Shown: positions 1-6,709, counted from the first letter of the stretch. The stretch: 13,502 nucleotides of DNA from an uncultured Collinsella sp. (GCA_902475375.1 CABRZC010000055.1:1-13502), one strand, 5' to 3'. Notes: generated by a model not told the origin, from the letters alone. Numbers and translations are program-made.

Positions 1-20
1 GCGACCACATCGTGTTTTAA
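1..20 (+). CDS. Possible 3' end of a plus-strand gene entering from the left
   Basis: Reading the plus strand in the frame starting at base 3 gives Asp-His-Ile-Val-Phe and then a TAA stop at 18-20. The stop touches the first bases of a strong terminator whose T-rich tail is on the plus strand. A gene ending right at such a hairpin and converging on recN would be a normal arrangement. Only five codons are visible, so neither the reading frame nor the product can be identified; another frame stops at 25-27. This is an inference from position alone. Confidence 0.25.
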
Positions 21-66
21 AAGATAACCGCAGGGGTTCTACCTGCGGTTATCTTTTTACTTTTTT
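19..66 (+). terminator. Rho-independent terminator, probably bidirectional
   Basis: Bases 19-34 pair perfectly with 42-57, giving a 16-bp stem with a 7-base loop (35-41). On the plus strand the stem is followed by TTTTTACTTTTTT (54-66), a good intrinsic terminator tail. On the minus strand the stem ends in TCTTTT and then AAAAC, a much shorter U tract, so it could also stop recN transcripts but less efficiently. The hairpin therefore probably ends a plus-strand gene from the left and also serves as the end of the recN operon. Confidence 0.85.
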
Positions 67-190
67 AGCTGTGCTCGAGCTACGCCGATTCATCATAGTA
101 AACAGGCATAGTTTTTTGACGGTCAGGCTAGACAGGCAAGTGGCGAGGCAAGAATTTCTGTTATTTGTCCACCAACACCGCAGGCTCGTT
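67..190. other. Intergenic stretch between the terminator and the recN stop
   Basis: About 125 bases separate the recN stop codon from the terminator, a long 3' untranslated tail for an otherwise tightly packed operon. I see no convincing gene. The only minus-strand candidate is a 15-codon frame (96 to 49) starting with two ATGs, rich in Arg, Lys and Ser, whose stop lies inside the terminator stem; it has no ribosome binding site. A TTGACG hexamer on the plus strand (116-121) has no matching -10 element. No RNA family was recognised. Confidence 0.4.
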
Positions 191-1819
191 CTAACCTCGA
201 GCCTCTTCCAACATCTGCTTGGCATGTGCCAGGCTTGCCTCAGATTGATCGCCACTCAGCATACGGGCGATCTCTGCGATGCGGGCGTCCCCGGCCACCT
301 CATCCAGATGCGTCTGGGGAACGTCGCCGGGCTCTTTGCTCACCACATAATGCTTGTCGGCCATGACGGCGACCTGCGCCAGGTGGGTTACGACAATCAC
401 CTGATGCGTAGCGGCGAGATCTGTCAGAACGCTCGCGAGGGCACGTGCGGTAGAGCCGCCGACACCGGCATCGACCTCGTCGAACACCAGCGTATCCACG
501 CCGTCAGCGTTACCGAGGACAACCTTGCTCGCCAGCATGACGCGGCTCAGCTCGCCGCCCGACGCAATGCGTCGCAGGGGGCGCGGCGTCAATCCGGCTC
601 CGCTGCGATACAAAAGCTCGTAGCTCGAAGGGCCCGCCGGCGTCCACTCGGCACGCGGAAGATCGCGAGACTCCCAAACGAGCTCGGCGCCGCCCATCTC
701 CAGGCGCGCCATCTGACGACCAACCTCGTGACAAAAACGAGGGGCTGCGGTATTGCGTGCGCGCTTAAGTGCCTTAGCAGCAGCAAAAAGCTCGCGTTCG
801 GCGCTCCCGAGTGCCTCTCGTGCCTTCTTGATCTGCTCATCGCCATCATCGACCAGGGACAACAGCTCTTGTGAGCGATCGCGCATGGCGAAAACATCGT
901 CCATAGTGGGACCCCACTGACGCAACAGACCCTTGAGGTCGGAATACCGCTCACGCATGCGAGCGAGCTCGCGCGGGTCGAAGGCGACGCCATCGCGATA
1001 GGAACGAAGCTCGTTCGCGCAATCCTCAAGGGAGATACAGGCATCCGAAAGCGCATCGGCAATATCGCCCAGTCTGCGATCGACGGCAGCCATGCGGGAA
1101 AGCTCCGCCACGGCACTGTTCACGGCATCGAGCGCTCCCCCTTCGGCAGCAAGCGACGCATGGGCATCGTTGGCCGTCGCCACCAAGACCTCGGCGTGCT
1201 CCGAGCGCGGCAGCAGCTCCTCGAGTTCCTCGTACTCGCCCGGCTTGGGGTCGACCTCGCCGATGCGCTCGAGGGCAAAGCGCGCCTCCTCGACGCGACT
1301 CCCCTGCGCACGTGAGGCTTCCTCCACACGGCGAAGCTCTTTGGCGGCAGCGCGCGATGCCTTAAAGCAGGCGCGGTACGCTTCCAGCGTCTCGAGTGCC
1401 GGGCGCCCTGTCCAGGCATCGACCATGGCAACATGATGCGCCGGATCGAGCAAGCGCTGGTGCTCGTGCTGGCCACACAGATCCATCATCACGCCGACGC
1501 GCTCCGAAAGCTCACGCACACTGGCGATACGGCCGTCAATCTTCACGCGGCTGCGGCCCTCAGCGGAAAGGCTGCGCTGGACCGTGAAGCCTTCCGTGTC
1601 GTGCGGGCCGTCGAACAAGCGCGCCTCGACACTCGCCAGCGCCTCGCCCTCGCGCACCGTCGACGAATCCGCGCGCTCACCCAAAATAAGCTTGAGGGCC
1701 GAGAGCAGCGCGGTCTTGCCGGCGCCGGTCTCGCCGGTCAGGACAGTCAGGCCGGCACTCGGCACCAGCGTCGCCTCGCGAATGAGTGCAATGTTAGAAA
1801 CCTGCAGCTCATCGATCAT
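191..1819 (-). CDS. recN: DNA repair protein RecN (SMC-like ATPase)
   Basis: RecN is a cytoplasmic SMC-like ATPase that gathers DNA ends during double-strand break repair by recombination. The 542-residue product is close to the usual family length and looks intact. Visible are the Walker A motif GETGAGKT (29-36), a GQHEHQ Q-loop region (about 116-121), a long charged and Ala-rich middle expected to form coiled-coil arms (about 140-360), the ABC signature ASGGELSR (419-426), Walker B TLVFDEVD with D447/E448, and the switch histidine H479 in VVTHLAQ. The ATG at 1819 is chosen because MIDELQVSNIALI matches the family N-terminus and GGAG lies six bases upstream. It overlaps the end of nadK by 11 bases, which suggests translational coupling. 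It is the last gene of the efp-recN block. No SOS (LexA) box can be placed because it lacks its own promoter region. Confidence 0.97.
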   Translation of the reverse strand: MIDELQVSNIALIREATLVPSAGLTVLTGETGAGKTALLSALKLILGERADSSTVREGEALASVEARLFDGPHDTEGFTVQRSLSAEGRSRVKIDGRIASVRELSERVGVMMDLCGQHEHQRLLDPAHHVAMVDAWTGRPALETLEAYRACFKASRAAAKELRRVEEASRAQGSRVEEARFALERIGEVDPKPGEYEELEELLPRSEHAEVLVATANDAHASLAAEGGALDAVNSAVAELSRMAAVDRRLGDIADALSDACISLEDCANELRSYRDGVAFDPRELARMRERYSDLKGLLRQWGPTMDDVFAMRDRSQELLSLVDDGDEQIKKAREALGSAERELFAAAKALKRARNTAAPRFCHEVGRQMARLEMGGAELVWESRDLPRAEWTPAGPSSYELLYRSGAGLTPRPLRRIASGGELSRVMLASKVVLGNADGVDTLVFDEVDAGVGGSTARALASVLTDLAATHQVIVVTHLAQVAVMADKHYVVSKEPGDVPQTHLDEVAGDARIAEIARMLSGDQSEASLAHAKQMLEEARG

Positions 1820-2669
1820 GACGGACTCCGTAGAATACGCGGCTCACCGAGTTATAGAAGCTCTCGGGACCGTAATCGAGAAGCAGCACATCTCCGGGAC
1901 CGCGACGCACCGCCACGCTCTCAACGGTACCATCGCAGGTAATAAACTGTCCATCGATAGCGATCGCCGGAACACTCGGACGGTCATCAGACATAAAGAT
2001 TTCGACAACATCGCTCGGCGAGGTCAAAAAGGCGCGAGCCTGAATGGTATGCGGAGCAATCGGCACACAGACCATGCCCGTGTAATCGGGGCTGACGATG
2101 GGGCCGCCGGCGGATAACGCGTAGCCGGTGGAGCCAGTCGCCGTCGATACAACCACGCCGTCGCCACGCAGTCGATCGATATGATGGCCCGACACCGTGA
2201 TGTCGAACTCAACCATATCGGACAGGGGGCCGCGCGTGAGCGCCATGTCGTTGAGGGCGAACGTGCGCACGACATCCTTCGTGCCATCGTCGCGCACGGA
2301 CACGATATCCGCGGCGATGGTGGCGCGACGGCTCACGTGCAGCTCACCGGACAGGGCATCACTCACAACCTGCAAAATGTCACGCTCCTCGGGGCTAGCG
2401 GCCGTCAAAAAGCCCAGGTGACCATAGGAAAGACCGAGGATAGGAATCTCGCGATGGTTGAGGATGCGGGCAGCGCGCAGCAGCGTGCCGTCGCCGCCGA
2501 GCGTAATGACCAGATCGGAGCCGTCAATATCAGGCGTGCTCTGAATCTTGGATCGCTGGTCGGCAGCCCATGCGACCTCATAGCCCTGGCGCGTCAGCCA
2601 AAGCTCGAGCATCAGACCGCTCTCGACGGCCTCTTGCTTGTAGTAATTGGGAACCAGAAAGACCTTCAT
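1809..2669 (-). CDS. nadK: NAD kinase
   Basis: NAD kinase phosphorylates NAD to NADP in the cytoplasm and is the only route to NADP in most bacteria. The 286-residue protein has the catalytic GGDGT motif (58-62), the second conserved region ALNDMALTR (138-146, with Asp where many homologues have Glu after the Asn), and the Gly/Ser-rich nucleotide-binding motif around TATGSTGYALSAGGP (176-190). An oddity is SYGHLGFLT at 81-89, where most family members have an Asn in place of Ser in the GxNxGxLGF segment. The ATG at 2669 overlaps the tlyA TGA stop (ATGA), so the two genes are probably translationally coupled. The tlyA-nadK-recN order is common in Gram-positive bacteria. No frameshift or truncation is seen. 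Confidence 0.96.
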   Translation of the reverse strand: MKVFLVPNYYKQEAVESGLMLELWLTRQGYEVAWAADQRSKIQSTPDIDGSDLVITLGGDGTLLRAARILNHREIPILGLSYGHLGFLTAASPEERDILQVVSDALSGELHVSRRATIAADIVSVRDDGTKDVVRTFALNDMALTRGPLSDMVEFDITVSGHHIDRLRGDGVVVSTATGSTGYALSAGGPIVSPDYTGMVCVPIAPHTIQARAFLTSPSDVVEIFMSDDRPSVPAIAIDGQFITCDGTVESVAVRRGPGDVLLLDYGPESFYNSVSRVFYGVRHDR

Positions 2670-3478
2670 AGCGTTGCAGCTTTCTCGCTCAAAACCGATA
2701 CCTGGGATTGCAGCTCATCGTCGGTACGTCCGCCGGGGGCAAACCTCATGCCGTACAGGAAAAACTCAACGTTTCCCTTGGCACCATGAATGGGCGACAC
2801 GCACACATCGACCGGGAACAGTCCCTTGGCAGCAAAGAGTTCAACTGCCGCAACGAGTGTATCGCGGCGCACGGCGGGGTCGGTCACAATTCCGCCTTCG
2901 CCCACCAGCGCCGCCGGAGCCTCAAACTGCGGCTTTACGAGCGTGCAGAATGCACCCGTAGGCGCCAGGCACGCCAGCACCGCATCGATAATGTTCGCGA
3001 TGCTGGTAAACGAGACGTCACACACAGCCAGGTCGATAGCGCCGGCATAGCCAAGCTCAGGCAGCTGCGTCACGTTTGTGCGCTCATGCAGCGTCACGCG
3101 ATCGTCCTGACGCAACGACCAATCGAACTGGGCGCGACCCACGTCCACCGAGACAACTGTCGCAGCTCCGCGCTTAAGCAGGCAATCGGTAAAGCCGCCG
3201 GTAGAGCAGCCCACATCCAGACAGGCAAGGCCCGTCGGATTGATACCAAACGCATCAAGCGCGCCTTCGAGCTTAAGACCGCCGCGGCCAACATAGGGAA
3301 TGCGTCCCTTCACGTGCAGCGGCAGGCCCGGGATCACCTTAAGGCCCGGCGAAGTCAAGCGCTCTCCGCCACTCGAGACCAAGCCGGCCATAAGAGTGCG
3401 AAGGGCATCCGCGCGATCGGCGCAGATGCCCTGTGAAATCAGTTCGTCATCAAGACGCACGCGTTTCATGAATGCCAT
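2666..3478 (-). CDS. tlyA: TlyA family rRNA 2'-O-methyltransferase
   Basis: TlyA family proteins combine an N-terminal S4 RNA-binding domain with an RrmJ/FtsJ-type methyltransferase fold. In mycobacteria TlyA methylates 16S and 23S rRNA 2'-hydroxyls and is needed for capreomycin sensitivity. Here the S4 part spans about residues 4-60, the SAM-binding loop is LDVGCSTGGFTD (87-98), and the K-D-K-E tetrad can be placed at K69, D154, K182 and E238. Length (270 residues) is normal. The frame also opens at a TTG (3481), and a second ATG at 3469 gives MKRVRLDDEL, which resembles shorter family N-termini. The ATG at 3478 is preferred because a weak GGAT lies 11 bases upstream; the start is uncertain by a few codons. 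It follows xseB by 26 bases and overlaps nadK by 4. The old name haemolysin A is misleading. Confidence 0.92.
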   Translation of the reverse strand: MAFMKRVRLDDELISQGICADRADALRTLMAGLVSSGGERLTSPGLKVIPGLPLHVKGRIPYVGRGGLKLEGALDAFGINPTGLACLDVGCSTGGFTDCLLKRGAATVVSVDVGRAQFDWSLRQDDRVTLHERTNVTQLPELGYAGAIDLAVCDVSFTSIANIIDAVLACLAPTGAFCTLVKPQFEAPAALVGEGGIVTDPAVRRDTLVAAVELFAAKGLFPVDVCVSPIHGAKGNVEFFLYGMRFAPGGRTDDELQSQVSVLSEKAATL

Positions 3479-3504
3479 CAACCATTCGTATCCGGAGATG
3501 CGGC

Positions 3505-3744
3505 CTAGCTATCCTGGGATTCGTTTGCCGCATCCTCATCGTATTCCTGCTCGAGCTTGTCGGCCTCACGCGGCGTCAGCTCAAACTTATCGACCATGTC
3601 GACCGCGCGGGAGCCCAGCTCAATCGCCTCGTCAAACAGATCGAGCGAACGCTCCAAGGAGGTGTCCTTGGAGCGAACGGTAGCGATGATCTGATCCAAA
3701 CGGTCCGAGATCTCGTCAAAGTTGCGGACAGAACCCTCTGGCAT
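3505..3744 (-). CDS. xseB: Exodeoxyribonuclease VII small subunit
   Basis: XseB is the small helical subunit of exodeoxyribonuclease VII, which degrades single-stranded DNA to oligonucleotides in a complex with the catalytic XseA. The 79-residue product shows the family pattern: an N-terminal helix with FDEISDRLDQIIATV (9-23), a turn with SLERSLDLFDEAIELG (29-44), then a second helix and an acidic tail (66-79). The ATG at 3744 lies two bases after the nusB stop, and GAGGAG lies within the last nusB codons at optimal spacing, so translation is coupled. In most operons of this type xseA is directly upstream. Here nusB occupies that position and no xseA is in the window, so the partner must be elsewhere or absent. 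Small size makes the family call slightly less certain than its neighbours. Confidence 0.9.
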   Translation of the reverse strand: MPEGSVRNFDEISDRLDQIIATVRSKDTSLERSLDLFDEAIELGSRAVDMVDKFELTPREADKLEQEYDEDAANESQDS

Positions 3745-3746
3745 GA

Positions 3747-4334
3747 CTACTCCTCGACGGAGTCGGCCTCGACGGCCTCAGCAGCGTCCGCGTCCTCGGC
3801 CAGCACGCCAGCCTCGGCCTGAGCAGCCGCAACCTTTGCGGCAACCTCGGCAGCCTGTGCCTCCTCGCGAGCGCGATCTTCGGCCAGCAGCTCCTGGTAC
3901 AGGTCCTCGCCCGGCAGCTCTTCACTGCGAGCGATCTTACCCAGCACGCCGTTGACGAACGACGCGGACTGGTCGGTGCCATAGGCCTTGGCAAGCTCGA
4001 CGGCCTCGTTGATCACGATGGCATCCGAGACCTCCTCGTCGGTGAGGAAACGCATCTCGTAAACGGCGATACGTAGCAGATTGCGGTCGGCGCCGGGCAT
4101 GCGCATAAGATCCCAGTTTTTGGCAACGGAGCGCAGAGCGCAGTCGATGCGGTCGATATGCTCGTAAGCACCGCGGCACAGCTCCAGCGCATAGGGGTCG
4201 AGGGGACCCTTCGAGATCAGGAAATCGCCCTCGAGGACGCGCTCGAGCGGGCTGTCCGTGGCCTCGGCCTGGAACAGCAGCTGCAGCGCCTGACTGCGGG
4301 CAAGCGTGCGCCCGCGATAAACCTTAAGGCTCAA
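3747..4334 (-). CDS. nusB: Transcription antitermination factor NusB, with acidic Ala-rich tail
   Basis: NusB binds the boxA RNA element with ribosomal protein S10 (NusE) and supports processive transcription of rRNA operons. The conserved helical domain covers about residues 6-136: RSQALQLLF (13-21), NWDLMRMPGADRNLLRIAVYEM (73-94) and INEAVELAKAYG...FVNGVLGKI (108-134). The protein is 195 residues, whereas NusB is usually about 130-150. The excess is a C-terminal tail (about 137-195) made almost entirely of Ala, Glu and Asp, probably an extended charged helix or disordered. The start is a TTG at 4334, supported by AAGGAG at 4341-4346 with 6-base spacing. It follows the Asp23-family gene after three bases and precedes xseB by two. 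The gene order efp-asp23-nusB supports the call. Confidence 0.95.
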   Translation of the reverse strand: MSLKVYRGRTLARSQALQLLFQAEATDSPLERVLEGDFLISKGPLDPYALELCRGAYEHIDRIDCALRSVAKNWDLMRMPGADRNLLRIAVYEMRFLTDEEVSDAIVINEAVELAKAYGTDQSASFVNGVLGKIARSEELPGEDLYQELLAEDRAREEAQAAEVAAKVAAAQAEAGVLAEDADAAEAVEADSVEE

Positions 4335-4337
4335 AGG

Positions 4338-4700
4338 TTACTCCTTGGGGAAAACGAGGCCGTCGATGCAAACGTCAACGCGCTCGACCTCGACACCCAC
4401 CTGGGCATCGATGGCGGCGACTACGGCGGCGCGAACGGCCTCGGCGAGTTTCTTGAACGGATAGCCAAAGAACACCACGACACGCACGGTGAGTGCGAGC
4501 TTGTCGCCGACGACCTCGGCCTCGACCGCCGGCTCGGAAGCCGGGGCCTTGGACGAGAGCATCATGGAGACAAGGTTGGTGGCAAGGTCCTTGACGCCAA
4601 CGGAGGCGATGCCCTCGACATCGGACACGGCGCGCGAGACGATGGCGGTCAGAACATCGGGCGAAATGCCGATACCGTCAATCTTGATTTCCTGGGGCAT
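4338..4700 (-). CDS. Asp23/Gls24 (YqhY-like) family protein
   Basis: This is a 120-residue protein of the Asp23/Gls24 envelope stress family, which includes B. subtilis YqhY. The typical pattern is visible: I-x-I-S-x-D-V-L-x-x-I start (8-20), a helix with VEGIASVG (28-35), a variable segment (45-60), then a beta-strand pair LALTVRVVVFFGYPF (68-82) and an amphipathic helix KKLAEAVRAAVVAAID (83-98) before VEVERVDVCIDGLVF (103-117). The biochemical role is not settled. YqhY mutants in B. subtilis affect acetyl-CoA carboxylase activity, and Asp23 in staphylococci is anchored at the membrane. This copy has no membrane segment. AGGAGG lies just before the ATG. In B. subtilis yqhY sits between accBC and nusB; here it sits between efp and nusB with no acc genes, so a carboxylase link is not supported by context. 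Confidence 0.9.
   Translation of the reverse strand: MPQEIKIDGIGISPDVLTAIVSRAVSDVEGIASVGVKDLATNLVSMMLSSKAPASEPAVEAEVVGDKLALTVRVVVFFGYPFKKLAEAVRAAVVAAIDAQVGVEVERVDVCIDGLVFPKE
4341..4346 (-). promoter_or_regulatory. Ribosome binding site fixing the TTG start of nusB
   Basis: On the minus strand AAGGAG sits six bases before TTG (4334-4332). It overlaps the stop region of the preceding Asp23-family gene, whose TAA is at 4338-4340. No ATG is available at this position, so this strong site is the reason for accepting a TTG start. Confidence 0.8.
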
Positions 4701-4724
4701 GAGTCCTCCTAGAAGAGTTGGTTG

Positions 4725-5288
4725 CTAGACGCGGGAGACGAACTTGCCGTCGCGGGTGTCAACCTTGATGACCTCGCCCTCATTGAGGTACATGGGGACC
4801 TGGATGACAGCACCGGTGTCGATCGTGGCCGGCTTGGTGGAACCCTGGACGGTGTCGCCCTTAAAGCCCGGGTCGGTCTGGACGATGGTGGTCTCGATGA
4901 ACATCGGCGGGGTCACGCCCATGAGCTCATCGTCGGCGAAGAGCAGCTGGCAGATGTCGTTCTCGCGCAGCCACTTGGAGTTCTCGCCCACCATGTCCTC
5001 GGGAACGGGAACCTGCTCATAGGACTCGTTGTCCATGAAGATGTAGTCGGTGCCATCGTTGTAGAGGTACTGGAACTCACGGGTGGTGAGCATGACGCTC
5101 TCGAACTTGGTGCCGGCGTTGCAGGTGTTCTCGACGACGCGGCCGCTCTTGATGTCGCGGGTCTTGTAGCGCACAAACGCGCCGCCCTTGCCCGGCTTGA
5201 CATGCTGGAACTCGACGATGGTGTAGACCTTGTCCTTGATGCGGAGACCGAGGCCGTTCTTGAAGTCGGCGGTAGAAATGGTAGGCAT
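4725..5288 (-). CDS. efp: Translation elongation factor P
   Basis: EF-P binds between the P and E sites of the ribosome and relieves stalling at consecutive prolines. The 187-residue product has the usual length and three beta-barrel domains. Domain I carries the loop VKPGKGGAF (30-38) with the conserved tip lysine K34, which in other bacteria is either modified or, in some actinobacteria with a PGKGP loop, left unmodified. Domains II and III are seen in the NESYEQVPVPEDMVGE region (about 97-112) and in the family signature around STKPATIDTGAVIQVP (about 155-170). The ATG at 5288 is chosen over an upstream in-frame codon because MPTISTADFKNG matches the family start and GAAAGG lies at good spacing. 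It is the first gene of the left operon, behind a terminator and a TATAAT element. No EF-P modification enzyme is in the window. Confidence 0.97.
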   Translation of the reverse strand: MPTISTADFKNGLGLRIKDKVYTIVEFQHVKPGKGGAFVRYKTRDIKSGRVVENTCNAGTKFESVMLTTREFQYLYNDGTDYIFMDNESYEQVPVPEDMVGENSKWLRENDICQLLFADDELMGVTPPMFIETTIVQTDPGFKGDTVQGSTKPATIDTGAVIQVPMYLNEGEVIKVDTRDGKFVSRV

Positions 5289-5345
5289 AGCGACCTTTCT
5301 TGTTATGGGCAGAACGCACAAGCGTCCAAATTACATACGATAGAA

Positions 5346-5351
5346 ATTATA
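5346..5351 (-). promoter_or_regulatory. Candidate -10 element of the efp operon promoter
   Basis: A perfect TATAAT on the minus strand lies 58 bases before the efp ATG, between the upstream terminator (5380-5425) and the gene. It would give a leader of about 50 bases. No good TTGACA match lies 16-18 bases upstream, so the -35 contribution is weak or supplied by an activator. Position between a terminator and a first gene makes it the best promoter candidate for efp through recN. Confidence 0.5.
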
Positions 5352-5379
5352 CACTTGCAGACCGCGCCTGCGGCGAGCG

Positions 5380-5425
5380 CATAAAAAGAGAACGCGGGGC
5401 GCCCGAATTGCTCCGGACGCCCCGC
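5380..5425 (-). terminator. Rho-independent terminator after the M24 peptidase gene
   Basis: On the minus strand bases 5425-5414 pair with 5405-5394 (GCGGGGCGTCC against GGGCGCCCCGC), an 11-12 bp GC-rich stem with one T-G wobble and an 8-base loop, followed by GTTCTCTTTTTAT. It lies about 20 bases after the peptidase stop codon and separates that gene from the efp operon. Confidence 0.85.
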
Positions 5426-5446
5426 CCAAAAATCTATCGAAATGGG

Positions 5447-6577
5447 CTAGCAGTCGATGACGTGCAGGTCGTGCGGGGTCTTGGTGAAGGGCTCGTAGCC
5501 GTTCTCGGTGACCACGCCGTAGTCCTCCAGGCGCACGCCGCCCACGCCGGGCAGGTAGACGCCAGGCTCCATGGTGACAACCGAGCCGATCTCGATGGTG
5601 TTCTTGCTGCGGTTGAAGTTGGGCAGCTCGTGGATGTCGATACCGACGCCGTGGCCCAGACCATGGTTGTAGTAATCGCCATAGCCGGCATCGCCGATGA
5701 TCTTCTTGGAAAGCTTGAAAATGTCGTTACCCTCGACGCCCGGATGGATGGCGGCGACGCACTCCTCGTGCGTACGGCGCACGAGCGCGTACAGGTCAAG
5801 CTGTTCCTGCGTGGGCCCGCCCATCACGACAGTGCGTGTCATGTCGGAGCGATAATCGCAGTAGCCCGCGCCGTAATCCATGAGGACAAAGTCGCCCTTC
5901 TCGATCACGCGGTCGCTCGGGACGGCATGCGGGTTGGCGGTGTTGGGGCCGCTCGCCACGATGGAGCCGAAGGCAAGGCTGTCAGCACCGTTGGCGAACA
6001 TAAAGTTCTCGAGCTCGTTGCGTACCTGCTTCTCGGTCATACCGGGCTTAATAAAGCCGAGCATGTGCTGGAAGGCGGCATCGGTGATCGACTGCGCATG
6101 GCGCATGAGTTCAATCTCCTCGGCGTCCTTGATGGCGCGCATCTTGCGGATGTCGTCGTGCATCAGCGGCAGCATACAGGCGACGGAGCGGTCCTCCAGG
6201 CCGCGCTGAATACCCTGGTAGAAATTAATCTGCATATCGTCCTCGACAGCGCAGACGCGGCATTTGTTGGCCGCGATCTTGCCGGCGACCCAACCGGGGA
6301 TGGTGCCCTCATCCATGTCGTAGACCCAGGGGCTGCCGGCGGGCGTGTTCTCCTCAAAGCTGTTGAGGTAGCGCGAGTCGGTATGGAACAGGCACTGGTC
6401 AGCCGTAATAAACGCCGCGTGCGGGAACTCGAAGGTGTAGTCGAAGACGCCCTTCACGCCCGTGAGCCAACGAAGATTGGCCTCGTCGCGTACCACGATA
6501 GCGTCGTAGCCACGCTCGACCATCAGGGCACGGACGCGCTCGATACGACCGGCAGGACCGGCAGCAAACTCAGACAT
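5447..6577 (-). CDS. M24 family aminopeptidase (Xaa-Pro aminopeptidase/dipeptidase type)
   Basis: This is a two-domain metallopeptidase of family M24B that removes or cleaves residues next to proline in the cytoplasm. The N-terminal creatinase-like domain covers about residues 1-145 (RWLTGVKG at 36-43 is typical). The C-terminal pita-bread domain holds all five dinuclear metal ligands: D234 (MDYG), D245 (SDMTR), H309 (GHGVG), E337 (MEPG) and E351 (RLED). HELP follows the histidine motif. Length is 376 residues, close to the shorter pepP/pepQ group. The ATG at 6577 has GAAAGGA six bases upstream. In M. tuberculosis the equivalent position between the aro genes and efp holds pepQ, so this is probably the orthologue. 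Whether it is an aminopeptidase (pepP) or a dipeptidase (pepQ) cannot be decided from the sequence. It appears monocistronic. Confidence 0.93.
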   Translation of the reverse strand: MSEFAAGPAGRIERVRALMVERGYDAIVVRDEANLRWLTGVKGVFDYTFEFPHAAFITADQCLFHTDSRYLNSFEENTPAGSPWVYDMDEGTIPGWVAGKIAANKCRVCAVEDDMQINFYQGIQRGLEDRSVACMLPLMHDDIRKMRAIKDAEEIELMRHAQSITDAAFQHMLGFIKPGMTEKQVRNELENFMFANGADSLAFGSIVASGPNTANPHAVPSDRVIEKGDFVLMDYGAGYCDYRSDMTRTVVMGGPTQEQLDLYALVRRTHEECVAAIHPGVEGNDIFKLSKKIIGDAGYGDYYNHGLGHGVGIDIHELPNFNRSKNTIEIGSVVTMEPGVYLPGVGGVRLEDYGVVTENGYEPFTKTPHDLHVIDC

Positions 6578-6600
6578 GCAGATTCCTTTCTTGTTGTCTC

Positions 6601-6606
6601 TATATA
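6601..6606 (-). promoter_or_regulatory. Candidate -10 element for the M24 peptidase gene
   Basis: TATATA on the minus strand lies 24 bases before the peptidase ATG, inside the perfect palindrome TCTATATAGA. A start about seven bases downstream would leave just enough leader for the GAAAGGA ribosome binding site. The -35 region is not convincing. The element is self-complementary, so strand assignment rests on context only. Confidence 0.3.
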
Positions 6607-6609
6607 GAC

Positions 6610-6671
6610 GGGACGGGTCTCAACCGAACGACGGAATCGCATGCGATCCGCAACCGATTGGAAACCCGCCC
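6610..6671. repeat. Nested inverted repeats between the aroB-family gene and the peptidase gene
   Basis: Bases 6636-6647 form a perfect 12-base palindrome (ATCGCATGCGAT). It is enclosed by outer arms 6610-6621 and 6661-6671 that pair over about ten positions with one bulge and one mismatch. The structure could fold into an extended hairpin in either RNA strand. On the minus strand it lies 39 bases after the aroB-family stop, so it may act as a terminator, but no T tract follows. It could equally be a regulator binding site upstream of the peptidase gene. Confidence 0.5.
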
Positions 6672-6709
6672 CTCAACATGATACGAAAGACGATGGAAGT
6701 CAATAAATC

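Noticed and set aside
49..96. Minus-strand mini-frame of 15 codons (Arg/Lys/Ser-rich) ending in the left terminator stem
   Set aside because: No ribosome binding site precedes the two ATGs and the stop lies inside the terminator hairpin; chance is the simplest explanation.
71..874. 267-codon plus-strand frame over recN
   Set aside because: Antisense to the recN Walker B and signature region; no domain is recognisable and there is no promoter or ribosome binding site.
5300..6607. 435-codon open frame on the plus strand covering the whole peptidase gene
   Set aside because: It is antisense to a gene with all five metal ligands. Its product is a Val/Leu/Ala/Asp-rich sequence without recognisable domains, as expected for the complementary strand of a high-GC gene, and it starts within the efp upstream region without a convincing ribosome binding site.
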